The position numbers and the translations under genes were made by a program. The notes below the pieces were generated by a model that was not told the origin of the DNA, did no database searches, and saw nothing but the letters and a program-made list of their open reading frames with translations. 64,000 nucleotides of DNA, taken from the NCBI RefSeq assembly GCF_036985595.1, contig NZ_BTPU01000067.1, positions 1 to 64,000 of the forward strand, read 5' to 3'. Origin of the DNA: Vallitalea maricola. Its GTDB lineage: Bacteria > Bacillota > Clostridia > Lachnospirales > Vallitaleaceae. How positions within the stretch are numbered: the stretch's first letter is position 1; each line of letters starts with the position of its first letter. Of this stretch, positions 9,062 through 17,619 are shown in pieces.

Positions 9062-9550
9062 ATGGTATCTTTTAACGTAATTGATATAAAACTTTTTATG
9101 AATAATCTATTAAGAGATAAAATGTTTGATGAATTTGAAGTATCAAGTGTAGAACTTCATACTTTTACTAAGTTTAATATATCTTGTGATTTAAATAAAA
9201 AATACCTATCGTCAGATGAAATAGAGATACTTGGACATAGAAAACTGGTTAAATGGTCAGAGATAAAGGATATTGCTTTCTATATGATAAAAGGTAACAA
9301 GACCCCTTCATATCTGAAGATTGTCTTTTCCCTACCCCATGATAAAATAGAAAGCATGGTTAATAAACATGAATTAAGTATTAAAGCTGATAATGTAAAT
9401 GGATTATTCATCAATATCTTATTTGAAGATAACGTTCTAAAGTGTACTACTGGAAGCTCCATGAATATATTTACGTTAGATAAAACTTTAGAAAGTTATT
9501 GGGATAACTCTGTAAAAACATTTTTCAAAAAACATGGTATAGCTGTTTAA
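9062..9550 (+). CDS. DUF5721-like conserved clostridial protein
   Basis: This 162-residue soluble protein looks like a small conserved clostridial family that I recall as DUF5721. Family-like segments include IKDIAFYMIKGNKTPSYLKI near residues 70-90, NVNGLFINILFEDN near 115-128 and SMNIFTLDKTLESYWD near 137-152. It has no signal peptide, membrane segment or catalytic motif. AAGGAATGG upstream gives a plausible ribosome binding site. Its function is unknown. The name rests on memory of the family and should be checked with a profile search. Confidence 0.7.
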   Translation: MVSFNVIDIKLFMNNLLRDKMFDEFEVSSVELHTFTKFNISCDLNKKYLSSDEIEILGHRKLVKWSEIKDIAFYMIKGNKTPSYLKIVFSLPHDKIESMVNKHELSIKADNVNGLFINILFEDNVLKCTTGSSMNIFTLDKTLESYWDNSVKTFFKKHGIAV

Positions 9551-9869
9551 AGGCTTAAATACACAGTTTACAATATTAAAACATCTTTTTGTTAGCACTC
9601 TTCTTAGACGAGTGCTAATTTTATCTTGACATCTATTGAAAATACATTTATTATATTTTATATAAGTTTTAATAACACATATAATTTTTCTATTTTAGTT
9701 AGACATAATTATTAATACTTTATGGAATTCCTAATGAAATATGCAGCTAAGTAGTGACTAAAGTAACTAACAGTCGCTCCAATGGTATAGGGAAGTATTA
9801 AATCATTTGTTGGGATTCCTACAATATAAATAAAAATTACTTTACGAAAAACGTTAGGAGGAGTTAAGA
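9551..9869 (+). promoter_or_regulatory. htpG promoter region with long leader
   Basis: This 319-base gap holds a CIRCE operator at 9592-9618 and a promoter made of TTGACA at 9626-9631, a 17-base spacer and TATTAT at 9649-9654. An untranslated leader of about 200 bases follows up to htpG. CIRCE just upstream of the -35 is compatible with HrcA control of htpG. I see no gene in the leader. Confidence 0.75.
9592..9618 (+). promoter_or_regulatory. CIRCE operator (HrcA binding site)
   Basis: TTAGCACTC, nine spacer bases, then GAGTGCTAA: a perfect match to the CIRCE element bound by HrcA, the repressor of class I heat-shock genes. No hrcA gene is in the window. Confidence 0.93.
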
Positions 9870-11762
9870 ATGAGTACTGAAAAAGGGAATTTATCCATCC
9901 ATAGTGAAAATATTTTTCCAATAATAAAGAAATGGTTATATTCTGACCACGATATATTTGTAAGAGAGCTTATTTCCAATGGTTGTGATGCTATAACAAA
10001 ATTAAAGAAATTGGATGCAATGGGAGAGGCATCTCTACCAGAAGATAATGAATTCAAGATTGAAGTTATCGTTGATGACAAAGAGAAAACTTTGACTTTT
10101 ATAGATAATGGTATCGGTATGACTGATGAAGAGGTTAAACAATATATTAACCAAATTGCTTTCTCTGGTGCTGAAGATTTTCTTAATAAATATAAAGATA
10201 AGGCTAATGAAGATCAGATTATCGGTCATTTTGGACTTGGTTTCTATTCTGCCTTCATGGTAGCAGAAAAAGTTACAATAGATACTCTTTCTTATCAAGA
10301 AGGAGCAAAAGCAGTACGTTGGGTAAGTGACGGTGGTAATGAATATGAAATGAGCGATAGTGATAGGACTGAAAGAGGAACTAAGATTACATTAAGTATT
10401 GGTGAAGATGGAAAAGACTTCTTGAATGAATGGACAGTCAAAAGCACTATCCAAAAATATTGTTCTCTAATGCCTATAGAAATCTACCTTATCAATCCTA
10501 ATAAAGAAGAGCCTAAGGTAGAAAATGAAGATGCAAATGGTGAGGCAAAAGAACCTGAAGCACCAAAACCATTAAATGATACTACACCTCTATACTTAAA
10601 GAAACCTAATGAGTGTACTGATGAAGAATATAAGGAATTCTATAGAAAGATTTTTATGGATTTCAAAGAACCTTTATTCTGGATTCACCTTAATATGGAT
10701 TATCCATTCAACTTAAAAGGAATCCTCTACTTCCCTAAACTTGGAAATCAATTTGATACAATGGAAGGACAAATCAAGTTATATAATAACCAAGTATTTG
10801 TTGCTGATAATATCAAAGAGGTTATTCCTGAATTCTTACTATTGTTAAAAGGTGTTTTAGATTGTCCTGACCTTCCACTTAATGTATCAAGAAGTTTCTT
10901 ACAAAATGATGGATTCGTTAAGAAAATTTCTAACTACATCACTAAAAAAGTTGCTGACAAACTTAATTCATTATATAAGAAAGAAAAAGAATCCTATGAA
11001 AAGTTCTGGGATGATATTCATCCATTCATTAAATTCGGATGCTTAAAAGATGATAAGTTCTTTGACAAAACAAAGGGAATCATCTTATATAAAACAACAA
11101 CAGGTGATTATGTAACTCTTGAAGAGTATTTAGATAGAAATAAAGAAAAACATGAAAATAAAGTCTACTATGTAACAGATGAAACTCTTCAATCTCAATA
11201 CATCAAGATGTTCAAAGATAATGGTATGGAAGCTGTCATAATGAATACAACTATTGACCAGCCATATATTTCACATATTGAGATGAAGGAAAGTGAAAAT
11301 AATATAAAATTTGCTAGAATAGATGCTGACCTTACTGATAGTCTAAAAGATGAAGACAGTACAAGTGAAGAAGACAATAAAAAGCTTAGTGAAGAAGTTC
11401 AAACTATATTCAGAAAAGCTCTTGCTAATGAAAATCTTAATGTAACTATGGAGAATCTAAAATCAGAAGATATTTCAGCTATGATAATATTACCTGAAGA
11501 ATCTCGTAGAATGCAGGATATGAGCAAAATGTACGGTATGTTTGGAATGGACAGTGCAGCTATGCCAAGTAATGAAAGTCTTCTACTTAACAAGAAAAAC
11601 AAGTTAGTTAAATATATCATTGATAATAAGGATAACGAAAATACTGATATATTCTGTAATCAAATTTATGATTTAGCTATGATAAGTCATAAACAGTTAT
11701 CCCCTGAAGCAATGACTAAATTCATTGAAAGAAGTAATAAGATTCTTCAAAAATTAATCTAA
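9870..11762 (+). CDS. htpG: Molecular chaperone HtpG (Hsp90)
   Basis: This is the cytosolic ATP-dependent Hsp90-family chaperone. The GHKL ATPase domain shows SENIFPIIKKWLYSD, ELISNGCDA near residues 30-38, DNGIGMT near 75-81 and GHFGLGFYSAFMVA near 114-127. The middle domain carries the LNVSRSFLQND segment with the conserved arginine. The C-terminal dimerisation domain ends normally. It is 630 residues long, as expected, with a charged, variable linker around 215-235 (EPKVENEDANGEAKEPE). AGGAGG precedes the ATG. CIRCE control is somewhat unusual for htpG, which in Bacillus subtilis is outside the HrcA regulon. Confidence 0.97.
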   Translation: MSTEKGNLSIHSENIFPIIKKWLYSDHDIFVRELISNGCDAITKLKKLDAMGEASLPEDNEFKIEVIVDDKEKTLTFIDNGIGMTDEEVKQYINQIAFSGAEDFLNKYKDKANEDQIIGHFGLGFYSAFMVAEKVTIDTLSYQEGAKAVRWVSDGGNEYEMSDSDRTERGTKITLSIGEDGKDFLNEWTVKSTIQKYCSLMPIEIYLINPNKEEPKVENEDANGEAKEPEAPKPLNDTTPLYLKKPNECTDEEYKEFYRKIFMDFKEPLFWIHLNMDYPFNLKGILYFPKLGNQFDTMEGQIKLYNNQVFVADNIKEVIPEFLLLLKGVLDCPDLPLNVSRSFLQNDGFVKKISNYITKKVADKLNSLYKKEKESYEKFWDDIHPFIKFGCLKDDKFFDKTKGIILYKTTTGDYVTLEEYLDRNKEKHENKVYYVTDETLQSQYIKMFKDNGMEAVIMNTTIDQPYISHIEMKESENNIKFARIDADLTDSLKDEDSTSEEDNKKLSEEVQTIFRKALANENLNVTMENLKSEDISAMIILPEESRRMQDMSKMYGMFGMDSAAMPSNESLLLNKKNKLVKYIIDNKDNENTDIFCNQIYDLAMISHKQLSPEAMTKFIERSNKILQKLI

Positions 11763-11779
11763 TCTTTAATAGATAATAT

Positions 11780-11808
11780 TTGACAAATATCTACATTAGT
11801 GATATTAT
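11780..11808 (+). promoter_or_regulatory. Promoter of the lysine-riboswitch dapA transcript
   Basis: TTGACA at 11780-11785, a 17-base spacer and TATTAT at 11803-11808 lie just upstream of the riboswitch. Confidence 0.65.
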
Positions 11809-11827
11809 AATACAAAATTTAATAGTT

Positions 11828-12008
11828 TAGTATGGTAGAGGAGCATTTTACATTAGTAAGTAATTTGATTTGTTCAGGCAAAAGTGATGATTGCTGAAAG
11901 GGTAAGGTGCCGAAGAAGAAAATACCTGTTTATTTTCTGTCTGGGTATATAGTCAATAGCTATATAACTGTCATATATAATATTATATATGGGGTGCTAC
12001 TTGTGACA
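11828..12008 (+). ncRNA. Lysine riboswitch (L-box)
   Basis: The conserved landmarks appear in order: GGTAGAGG in the opening strand, a GATGATTGCTGAAAGG core segment, GGTGCCGAAG, TCTGTCTGGG, ACTGTCA and the closing GGGGTGCTACTT. These match the lysine-sensing L-box aptamer. A terminator follows at 12025-12057 and dapA, the first committed step to lysine, lies downstream. High lysine would be expected to favour termination. Confidence 0.9.
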
Positions 12009-12024
12009 TTTAATATTGATTATC

Positions 12025-12057
12025 ACAGTCGGCACGTAACGCCGACTGTTTTTTATT
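12025..12057 (+). terminator. Riboswitch-controlled terminator
   Basis: ACAGTCGGC pairs with GCCGACTGT around a seven-base loop and is followed by TTTTTTATT. It is the expression platform of the L-box. Confidence 0.88.
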
Positions 12058-12427
12058 AAAATTTTATCCTCCACTAAATACTGAAATATTAAACAAAAAT
12101 TTCAATTATTTTAGTTAATAGCAATATAATATATTAAGTAAGTAATAGAAATAGGAGGTCTGGTAATCATAAAAATAATTTTCCACATGAAATCGTAAAT
12201 ATTTGCTTACCTTATATTGATGTTTTGGTGAAAAACAGATATACTAAAGTAGAATAAAAAGCTATTTTAAGCATTTCATATGCTTTAGAAATAGACTTTT
12301 CTATAAGATAAACATGAGTGACTGTGTCACATAAAAGATTTCAAGGAAAATAGAAAGTAATAATAAAATGTAAAGTTTATAGATGTAGGTAAATAATTTT
12401 GTATATAAAATCTTAGGAGGTTGTTAT
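12058..12427. other. 370-base leader between riboswitch terminator and dapA
   Basis: No gene is supported. The stretch contains a GGAGGT at about 12153 not followed by a normal start codon, a hairpin at about 12260-12292 (CTATTT and AAGCAT arms) and a small GTGAC/GTCAC hairpin near 12315. It could be a long spacer or hold a second control element, but I recognise none. Confidence 0.4.
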
Positions 12428-13312
12428 ATGTCTATTTTTACAGGATCTGGTGTAGCGATAGTAACACCATTTAACGATGATATGAGTGTTAACTTTGAAG
12501 GATTAGAGAAATTAATTGATTTTCAAATAGAAAATAAAACTGATTGTATTGTTATCTGTGGTACAACTGGTGAATCATCAACACTTAATGATGAGGAACA
12601 TCTTGAATGTATAAAAGTAGCAATCGACAGGACTAATAAAAGAGTACCTGTTATAGCTGGAACTGGAAGCAATGACACTAAGCATGGTATTGAATTATCT
12701 AAGAGAGCTGAGAAGCTTGGCGCTGACGGTCTATTGCAAGTGACTCCTTATTATAATAAAACTACCCAAAAAGGATTGATTAGACACTTTTCTTCTATTG
12801 CAAACAGCGTTGATATCCCTGTTGTATTATATAATGTACCATCAAGAACAGGTCTTAACATTGATGTAGATACTGCAGTAGAATTATCAAAAGTAGATAA
12901 TATCGTTGCTATAAAGGAAGCTAGTGGAAACATAGGTCATATTACTGAATTAGTTGCTAGATGCGAAGGTAATCTTGATTTATATTCTGGTAATGATGAT
13001 CAGATAGTACCTCTACTCTCTCTAGGCGGTAAAGGTGTTATCTCAGTAGTAGCTAACATTCTACCAAAAGAAACTCATGACATAGTTGCCAAGTTTTTAG
13101 CTGGGGATGTAAAAGGAAGTCTTGATTTACAACTTAAATTACATGAATTGATTAAATCACTTTTCTGTGAAGTCAATCCAATACCAGTTAAAGCTGCTAT
13201 GAATTATTTAGGCCTTCCATCTGGCCCATGTCGCTTACCATTAACAGATATGGAACCAGCTAATAGATTAAGAGTTGAGAACGCAATTAAAAAATTAGGA
13301 ATAACTATCTAA
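12428..13312 (+). CDS. dapA: 4-hydroxy-tetrahydrodipicolinate synthase
   Basis: DapA condenses pyruvate with aspartate semialdehyde, the branch point to diaminopimelate and lysine. The active site is intact: GTTGES at residues 44-49, the tyrosine of LYNVPSRTG near 134 and the Schiff-base lysine of VAIKEASG near 162. At 294 residues it is full length. TAGGAGG precedes the ATG. It lies behind a lysine riboswitch and ends in its own strong terminator, so it is transcribed separately from the adjacent dapB although both serve the same pathway. Confidence 0.97.
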   Translation: MSIFTGSGVAIVTPFNDDMSVNFEGLEKLIDFQIENKTDCIVICGTTGESSTLNDEEHLECIKVAIDRTNKRVPVIAGTGSNDTKHGIELSKRAEKLGADGLLQVTPYYNKTTQKGLIRHFSSIANSVDIPVVLYNVPSRTGLNIDVDTAVELSKVDNIVAIKEASGNIGHITELVARCEGNLDLYSGNDDQIVPLLSLGGKGVISVVANILPKETHDIVAKFLAGDVKGSLDLQLKLHELIKSLFCEVNPIPVKAAMNYLGLPSGPCRLPLTDMEPANRLRVENAIKKLGITI

Positions 13313-13319
13313 ATCATTA

Positions 13320-13364
13320 AAACCACTGAATACATTTTGATTCAGTATTCAGTGGTTATTTATA
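13320..13364 (+). terminator. Terminator after dapA
   Basis: AACCACTGAATAC is mirrored by GTATTCAGTGGTT around an 11-base loop. Confidence 0.8.
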
Positions 13365-13423
13365 TACTATGGAAAAAACTACTTTTTTTCGTGGAAAGCT
13401 TTTAAAATGAAAGGAGTTTTACA

Positions 13424-14185
13424 ATGACTAGAATTATAATGCATGGTTGTAATGGGAAAATGGGACAGGTAATTTCTAAAATAGTAGAAGAAGATAATGA
13501 TACCTCTATAGTAGCAGGTATTGATATATCTGATCATATTGATAACCCATACCCTGTTTTTACTGATATTAACACTCTTGATGTTGAAGGAGATGTTATA
13601 ATCGACTTTTCCACTGCCAAAGCTGTACCTTCATTAATCGACTATGCAAAGTCTAGAAAAATACCTGTTGTTTTATGTACAACCGGTCTGAATGATGAAC
13701 AAATTAATTTTGTTAATGAAGCTAGTAAAGAGATTGCTATCCTTTTATCGGCTAATATGTCACTTGGAGTTAATTTAATACTTAACTTAGTAAAGAAAGC
13801 TGCACAAACCCTTACCTCAGCTAATTTTGATATTGAGATTATTGAGAAACATCACAATCAAAAGATCGATGCTCCTAGTGGTACTGCATTAGCTATTGCT
13901 GATTCAATTAATGCTTCTCTTAATAATGAATATTCCTATACTTATGATAGATCTAAGGAAAGAGTTAAACGTGATTCAAAAGAAATAGGTATACATGCTG
14001 TTAGAGGCGGTACAATCGTCGGTGAGCATTCAATTATATTCGCTGGAAAAGATGAAATAATCGAACTTAATCATAGTGCCTTATCAAAGGATATTTTTGC
14101 TGTTGGAGCTGTGAATGCTGCTAAGTTCTTAAGCCAAAAATCTGAAGGTATGTATGATATGCAGAATGTAATTGAAGGTAATTAA
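13424..14185 (+). CDS. dapB: 4-hydroxy-tetrahydrodipicolinate reductase
   Basis: DapB reduces the DapA product with NAD(P)H. The nucleotide-binding GCNGKMGQ lies at residues 8-15. DFSTAKA near 63 and CTTGL near 85 follow, then the catalytic and substrate-binding segment EKHHNQKIDAPSGTAL near 145-160. At 253 residues it is complete. AAAGGAG lies a good distance before the ATG. It has its own promoter region after the dapA terminator, so only dapA is directly under the riboswitch. Confidence 0.97.
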   Translation: MTRIIMHGCNGKMGQVISKIVEEDNDTSIVAGIDISDHIDNPYPVFTDINTLDVEGDVIIDFSTAKAVPSLIDYAKSRKIPVVLCTTGLNDEQINFVNEASKEIAILLSANMSLGVNLILNLVKKAAQTLTSANFDIEIIEKHHNQKIDAPSGTALAIADSINASLNNEYSYTYDRSKERVKRDSKEIGIHAVRGGTIVGEHSIIFAGKDEIIELNHSALSKDIFAVGAVNAAKFLSQKSEGMYDMQNVIEGN

Positions 14186-14199
14186 AAAAGTATTTTACG

Positions 14200-14246
14200 T
14201 CAGCAGATTAAACGACCATGTTTAAAGCTGCTGATTATTATTTTTT
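14200..14246. terminator. Bidirectional terminator between dapB and the DtxR gene
   Basis: TCAGCAG pairs with CTGCTGA; T-rich sequence follows on the plus strand. The right arm overlaps the last codons of the convergent regulator gene. Confidence 0.6.
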
Positions 14247-14629
14247 AGGTATTTATAATATTTTTGTAGGATATTGGGATTAACATCTAGAAACTTAACG
14301 AACTGTTCCATATTTTTTAGAACCATTGGTCTAACATAATGTTCCATTAATTCTGTATCCTTCAATATGCTATCCTTAACTCCAATAATGTTAAGAAATT
14401 TTTCTATAACCATATGTCTATGATATAAAAATTCTCCTATCTTCTCCCCTTCTTCAGTAAGATTTATTAATCCGTATTTTTCATAATTAACTAATCCTAT
14501 TGAATTAAGTTTTTGAACAATTTTAGTTGATGAAGAAGGTCTTACATTGAGATTATTAGCAAGTTGATTCATTCTTACGTAATTTTCTTCTTTACATATT
14601 CTATGTATCATTTCCAGATAATCTTCCAT
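14222..14629 (-). CDS. DtxR/MntR-family metal-dependent regulator
   Basis: This is an iron- or manganese-responsive repressor. The winged helix spans about residues 1-70 (MEDYLEMIHRICKEENYVR, then LNVRPSSSTKIVQKL), followed by the dimerisation and metal-binding helices with HRHMVIEKFL and MEHYVRPMVL. The ATG at 14629 has no ribosome binding site. The frame stays open upstream for 25 codons, through SEFYTFRGYE and LTPS, typical of clostridial members, to near a perfect GGGAGG at 14713-14718. No ATG, GTG or TTG lies in that stretch, only ATA, ATC and ATC. Translation may therefore begin at a rare AUC or AUA near 14704-14710, giving about 160 residues. It is divergent from feoAB and probably represses it. 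Confidence 0.88.
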   Translation of the reverse strand: MEDYLEMIHRICKEENYVRMNQLANNLNVRPSSSTKIVQKLNSIGLVNYEKYGLINLTEEGEKIGEFLYHRHMVIEKFLNIIGVKDSILKDTELMEHYVRPMVLKNMEQFVKFLDVNPNILQKYYKYLKNNNQQL

Positions 14630-14957
14630 GCTGGGGGTGAGATAATTATTTTCCCTATTTAGTATCTCATAACCTCTAAATGTATAGAACTCAGATAAAT
14701 TGATGATTATCGCCTCCCTAAGTCTAATTTATTATTTTGTTACTAGATTTATTCCTCTTCAATATATACATTCCAATTTCCAATATTATTTTTAGTGATT
14801 AATTGAATTATAGTTATTATTTTAAAAAAATCTTATTTGTACTTGCACCAAACAGGTTCTATTAAAATATATTATTCTAAATGAGTTAGAAAAGTTTCTT
14901 ACGGCTAACTTTTTTATAAGTTATATTCAAATAAGTAAATATATCCCTATAAAAATT
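14630..14957. promoter_or_regulatory. Divergent control region between DtxR gene and feoAB
   Basis: The first 75-80 bases probably encode the N-terminal extension of the regulator. The rest is AT-rich and should hold both promoters. A GTTAG/CTAAC inverted repeat near 14886-14912 with trailing Ts could be an operator or an attenuator; I could not match it to a standard DtxR box. Confidence 0.4.
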
Positions 14958-15236
14958 ATGATTGAGGTGATTTGTATAAATAGTAACATAATGTCACTTG
15001 ATAAACTTACAATAGGTAAAAATTGTAAGTTGTTGAGATTACAGGCTGATGGAATCACTAGAAGAAGATTACTTGATTTAGGATTAGTAAAAGATACTTT
15101 CATAAAAGCTTTGTATAAGAGCCCTTGTGGAGACCCTGTAGCATATGAAATTAGAGGTTCAGTTATAGCGTTGCGTTCAGAAGAAGCATCTAAGATAATA
15201 GTAGAATATATTCCTAAGAAGGAGGAGTCTATTTAA
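14958..15236 (+). CDS. feoA: Ferrous iron transport protein FeoA
   Basis: FeoA is a small SH3-like partner of the FeoB iron channel. The family core is present: LDKLTIGKNCKL, then RRRLLDLGLVKDTFIKAL near residues 35-52 and GDPVAYEIRGSVIALRSEEASKI near 56-78. The start is uncertain. The ATG at 14958 has no ribosome binding site, GAGGTG lies inside the frame at 14964-14969, and the next ATG is at 14991. It ends one base into feoB, so the two are translationally coupled. The divergent DtxR-type regulator suggests iron control. Confidence 0.9.
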   Translation: MIEVICINSNIMSLDKLTIGKNCKLLRLQADGITRRRLLDLGLVKDTFIKALYKSPCGDPVAYEIRGSVIALRSEEASKIIVEYIPKKEESI

Positions 15237-17389
15237 TGGGACTTACTAATCAATCCACTGGTCTAAAAACTCTAAGAGATAGTTTTAATGTAGACCTGCA
15301 ATCTCCAGATGATATAGTCATTGCTTTGGCAGGTAATCCTAATACAGGCAAAAGCACAGTTTTTAATTCCCTAACAGGACTAAAACAGCATACTGGAAAT
15401 TGGCCGGGAAAAACAGTCACTAATGCTAGAGGTACATTTACTCATAAGGAACAGAATTATATCCTTGTAGATCTACCTGGTACGTACTCTCTTTTATCAA
15501 ACTCTGTTGAAGAAGAAATAGCTAGAGATTTTATATGTTTTGGTAAACCTCATGCTGTAGTAGTAGTTGCAGACAGCACATGCCTAGAACGAAATCTCAA
15601 TCTAGTAATCCAGATACTTGAAATTACAAGTAATGTTATTTTATGTGTTAACTTAATTGATGAATCCAAAAGAAAAGGTATTGATATAGATTGCAGAAAA
15701 TTATCTGAAGAACTTGGAATTCCAGTTGTTCCTACTAACGCTAGAAGGAGTATAGGCCTTGATGTATTAAAAGATAGTTTACATAGTATGATTAAAACAA
15801 AGGAAACTTTATCTCCTATATCTATTAATTATAATGAACAGATAACTAATGCTGTTGATGAGTTATGTCCTCTTATATCTCCTATAATTAAAAATGATGT
15901 TTTAGATATGAGATGGACTTCGTTAAGATTACTTGATGGAGATAATTCAATAATACAATCTATATTAAAATATCTTGATATTGATTTATCAACTCATAAT
16001 GAAATCATGAACAAGATAAAAACCATAAAAGAAGAGCTTGAAGTAGTTCATCATATGAATATTAATAATCTCAGAGAAAAAATTGTATCTAGTATAATCG
16101 AAAAAGCTGAGACAATAACTAATAAGGTGATAACCGAACATAAAAAGCAACATAGAGATTTTGATAGGAAAATTGACAAAGTTATTACTTCCAAAGCACT
16201 TGGTATTCCTATAATGCTTTTACTACTTGGCATCATATTTTGGATAACAATTATAGGTGCTAACTATCCGTCATCACTATTGTCAAATATGTTTTGTAAT
16301 GCAGAATTAAAATTAACAGAATTTTTCAACTGGATTAATACTCCTGCTTGGGTTCATGGTGTACTTGTTTTGGGATTGTTCAGGACTCTAGGCTGGATAA
16401 TATCTGTTATGCTACCCCCTATGGCTATATTCTTCCCATTGTTTACTCTATTAGAAGATTTGGGATATCTACCTAGGATAGCTTTTAATTTAGATTATTT
16501 TTTTAAGAAATGTTGTGCTCATGGTAAGCAGGCATTGACTATGTGCATGGGATTTGGATGTAATGCAGCTGGTATAACTTCCTGTAGAATAATAGATTCT
16601 CCTCGTGAACGTCTTATTGCAATAATAACTAATAATTTTGTACCTTGTAATGGACGCTTTCCAACACTTATCGCACTAGCTACAATCTTCATTGCTGGAA
16701 TTAGCGGTAAATTTTCATCTGTAATTGGTACTATAATAATTCTACTTACTATTGTTCTTGCTGTATTTCTAACTTTTGGAATATCAAGGTTGCTATCAAA
16801 AACTATACTTAAGGGAATACCCTCATCCTTTACATTAGAATTACCGCCTTACAGAAAACCACAGATTGGTAAGATATTGATTAGATCAATAATCGACAGA
16901 ACTTTATTTGTATTAGGTAGAGCTATAATTGTAGCTGCTCCCGCTGGAGTAATCATATGGATTCTACAGAATATCACTGTTGGAGATATAAGTATTCTAT
17001 CCCACTGTGCTAATTTTCTAGAACCTTTTGCCAATATGATTGGTCTAGATGGCTATATACTAATGGCATTCATATTGGGATTCCCAGCAAATGAAATTGT
17101 TATACCCATACTTATTATGAGTTACATGTCAACTGGTGCAATGCTAGAACTTGATAGTCTCTCAGATCTAAAAGATTTATTAGTTAATAATGGATGGACC
17201 ATGCTTACTGCCATATGTACTATGTTATTCTCTCTGAATCATTTTCCATGTGGAACTACATTATTAACCATCTATAAAGAAACTAAAAGTAAAAAATGGA
17301 CTTTTGCATCATTTATTATACCTACCATAACAGGAATAGTGATATGTTTTATTGTGGCTCAAACAGCTAGATTGTTTGGATTTTATTAG
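15236..17389 (+). CDS. feoB: Ferrous iron transporter FeoB
   Basis: This is the membrane Fe(II) transporter with an N-terminal G-protein domain. GNPNTGKST at residues 33-41 is G1, DLPGTYSL near 80 is G3 and NLIDE near 141 is the G4 position. The helical spacer follows, then the membrane domain with Gate motifs: GFGCNAAGI near 439 and NNFVPCNGRFP near 463. About eight to ten transmembrane helices are apparent and the 717-residue length is normal. GGAGGAG lies nine bases before the ATG. It works with the overlapping FeoA gene. Confidence 0.96.
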   Translation: MGLTNQSTGLKTLRDSFNVDLQSPDDIVIALAGNPNTGKSTVFNSLTGLKQHTGNWPGKTVTNARGTFTHKEQNYILVDLPGTYSLLSNSVEEEIARDFICFGKPHAVVVVADSTCLERNLNLVIQILEITSNVILCVNLIDESKRKGIDIDCRKLSEELGIPVVPTNARRSIGLDVLKDSLHSMIKTKETLSPISINYNEQITNAVDELCPLISPIIKNDVLDMRWTSLRLLDGDNSIIQSILKYLDIDLSTHNEIMNKIKTIKEELEVVHHMNINNLREKIVSSIIEKAETITNKVITEHKKQHRDFDRKIDKVITSKALGIPIMLLLLGIIFWITIIGANYPSSLLSNMFCNAELKLTEFFNWINTPAWVHGVLVLGLFRTLGWIISVMLPPMAIFFPLFTLLEDLGYLPRIAFNLDYFFKKCCAHGKQALTMCMGFGCNAAGITSCRIIDSPRERLIAIITNNFVPCNGRFPTLIALATIFIAGISGKFSSVIGTIIILLTIVLAVFLTFGISRLLSKTILKGIPSSFTLELPPYRKPQIGKILIRSIIDRTLFVLGRAIIVAAPAGVIIWILQNITVGDISILSHCANFLEPFANMIGLDGYILMAFILGFPANEIVIPILIMSYMSTGAMLELDSLSDLKDLLVNNGWTMLTAICTMLFSLNHFPCGTTLLTIYKETKSKKWTFASFIIPTITGIVICFIVAQTARLFGFY

Positions 17390-17619
17390 GAGAACAGTCG
17401 CAAATATAGTATAGGGGAATATTCGCTCGATATTTAAATCTGGTTTAATTCTTTACTCTAAATGAATAGAACTGTAAAAAATATAGTGATAATCACAATT
17501 TTTACGACTTGTTGTATATCTTAAAAAGAGATAAACAACAAACCTAACCAGAGTGGTTATCACTACATTGGTTTAACATACTACCGCTGTCTCTATAATT
17601 TATACATAACTCCCCTAAC
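17390..17619. other. Intergenic region with nested hairpins
   Basis: Several inverted repeats lie between the convergent feoB and SSB-like genes. TAGTGATAA near 17484 is mirrored by TTATCACTA near 17556, and between them TTGTTGT-x-TATCT is mirrored by AGATA-x-ACAACAA. They most likely form bidirectional terminators. No coding sequence is evident. Confidence 0.45.

Noticed and set aside
12130..12200. Possible leader peptide after the riboswitch
   Set aside because: GGAGGT is present but the following codons contain no ATG, GTG or TTG at usable spacing. Having proposed rare starts for two recognisable proteins, I did not extend that to an unrecognised 12-codon frame.
14886..14925. Possible DtxR box upstream of feoA
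   Set aside because: The GTTAG/CTAAC arms are too far apart for a standard 19-base DtxR/MntR operator, so it is left as an unspecified hairpin.
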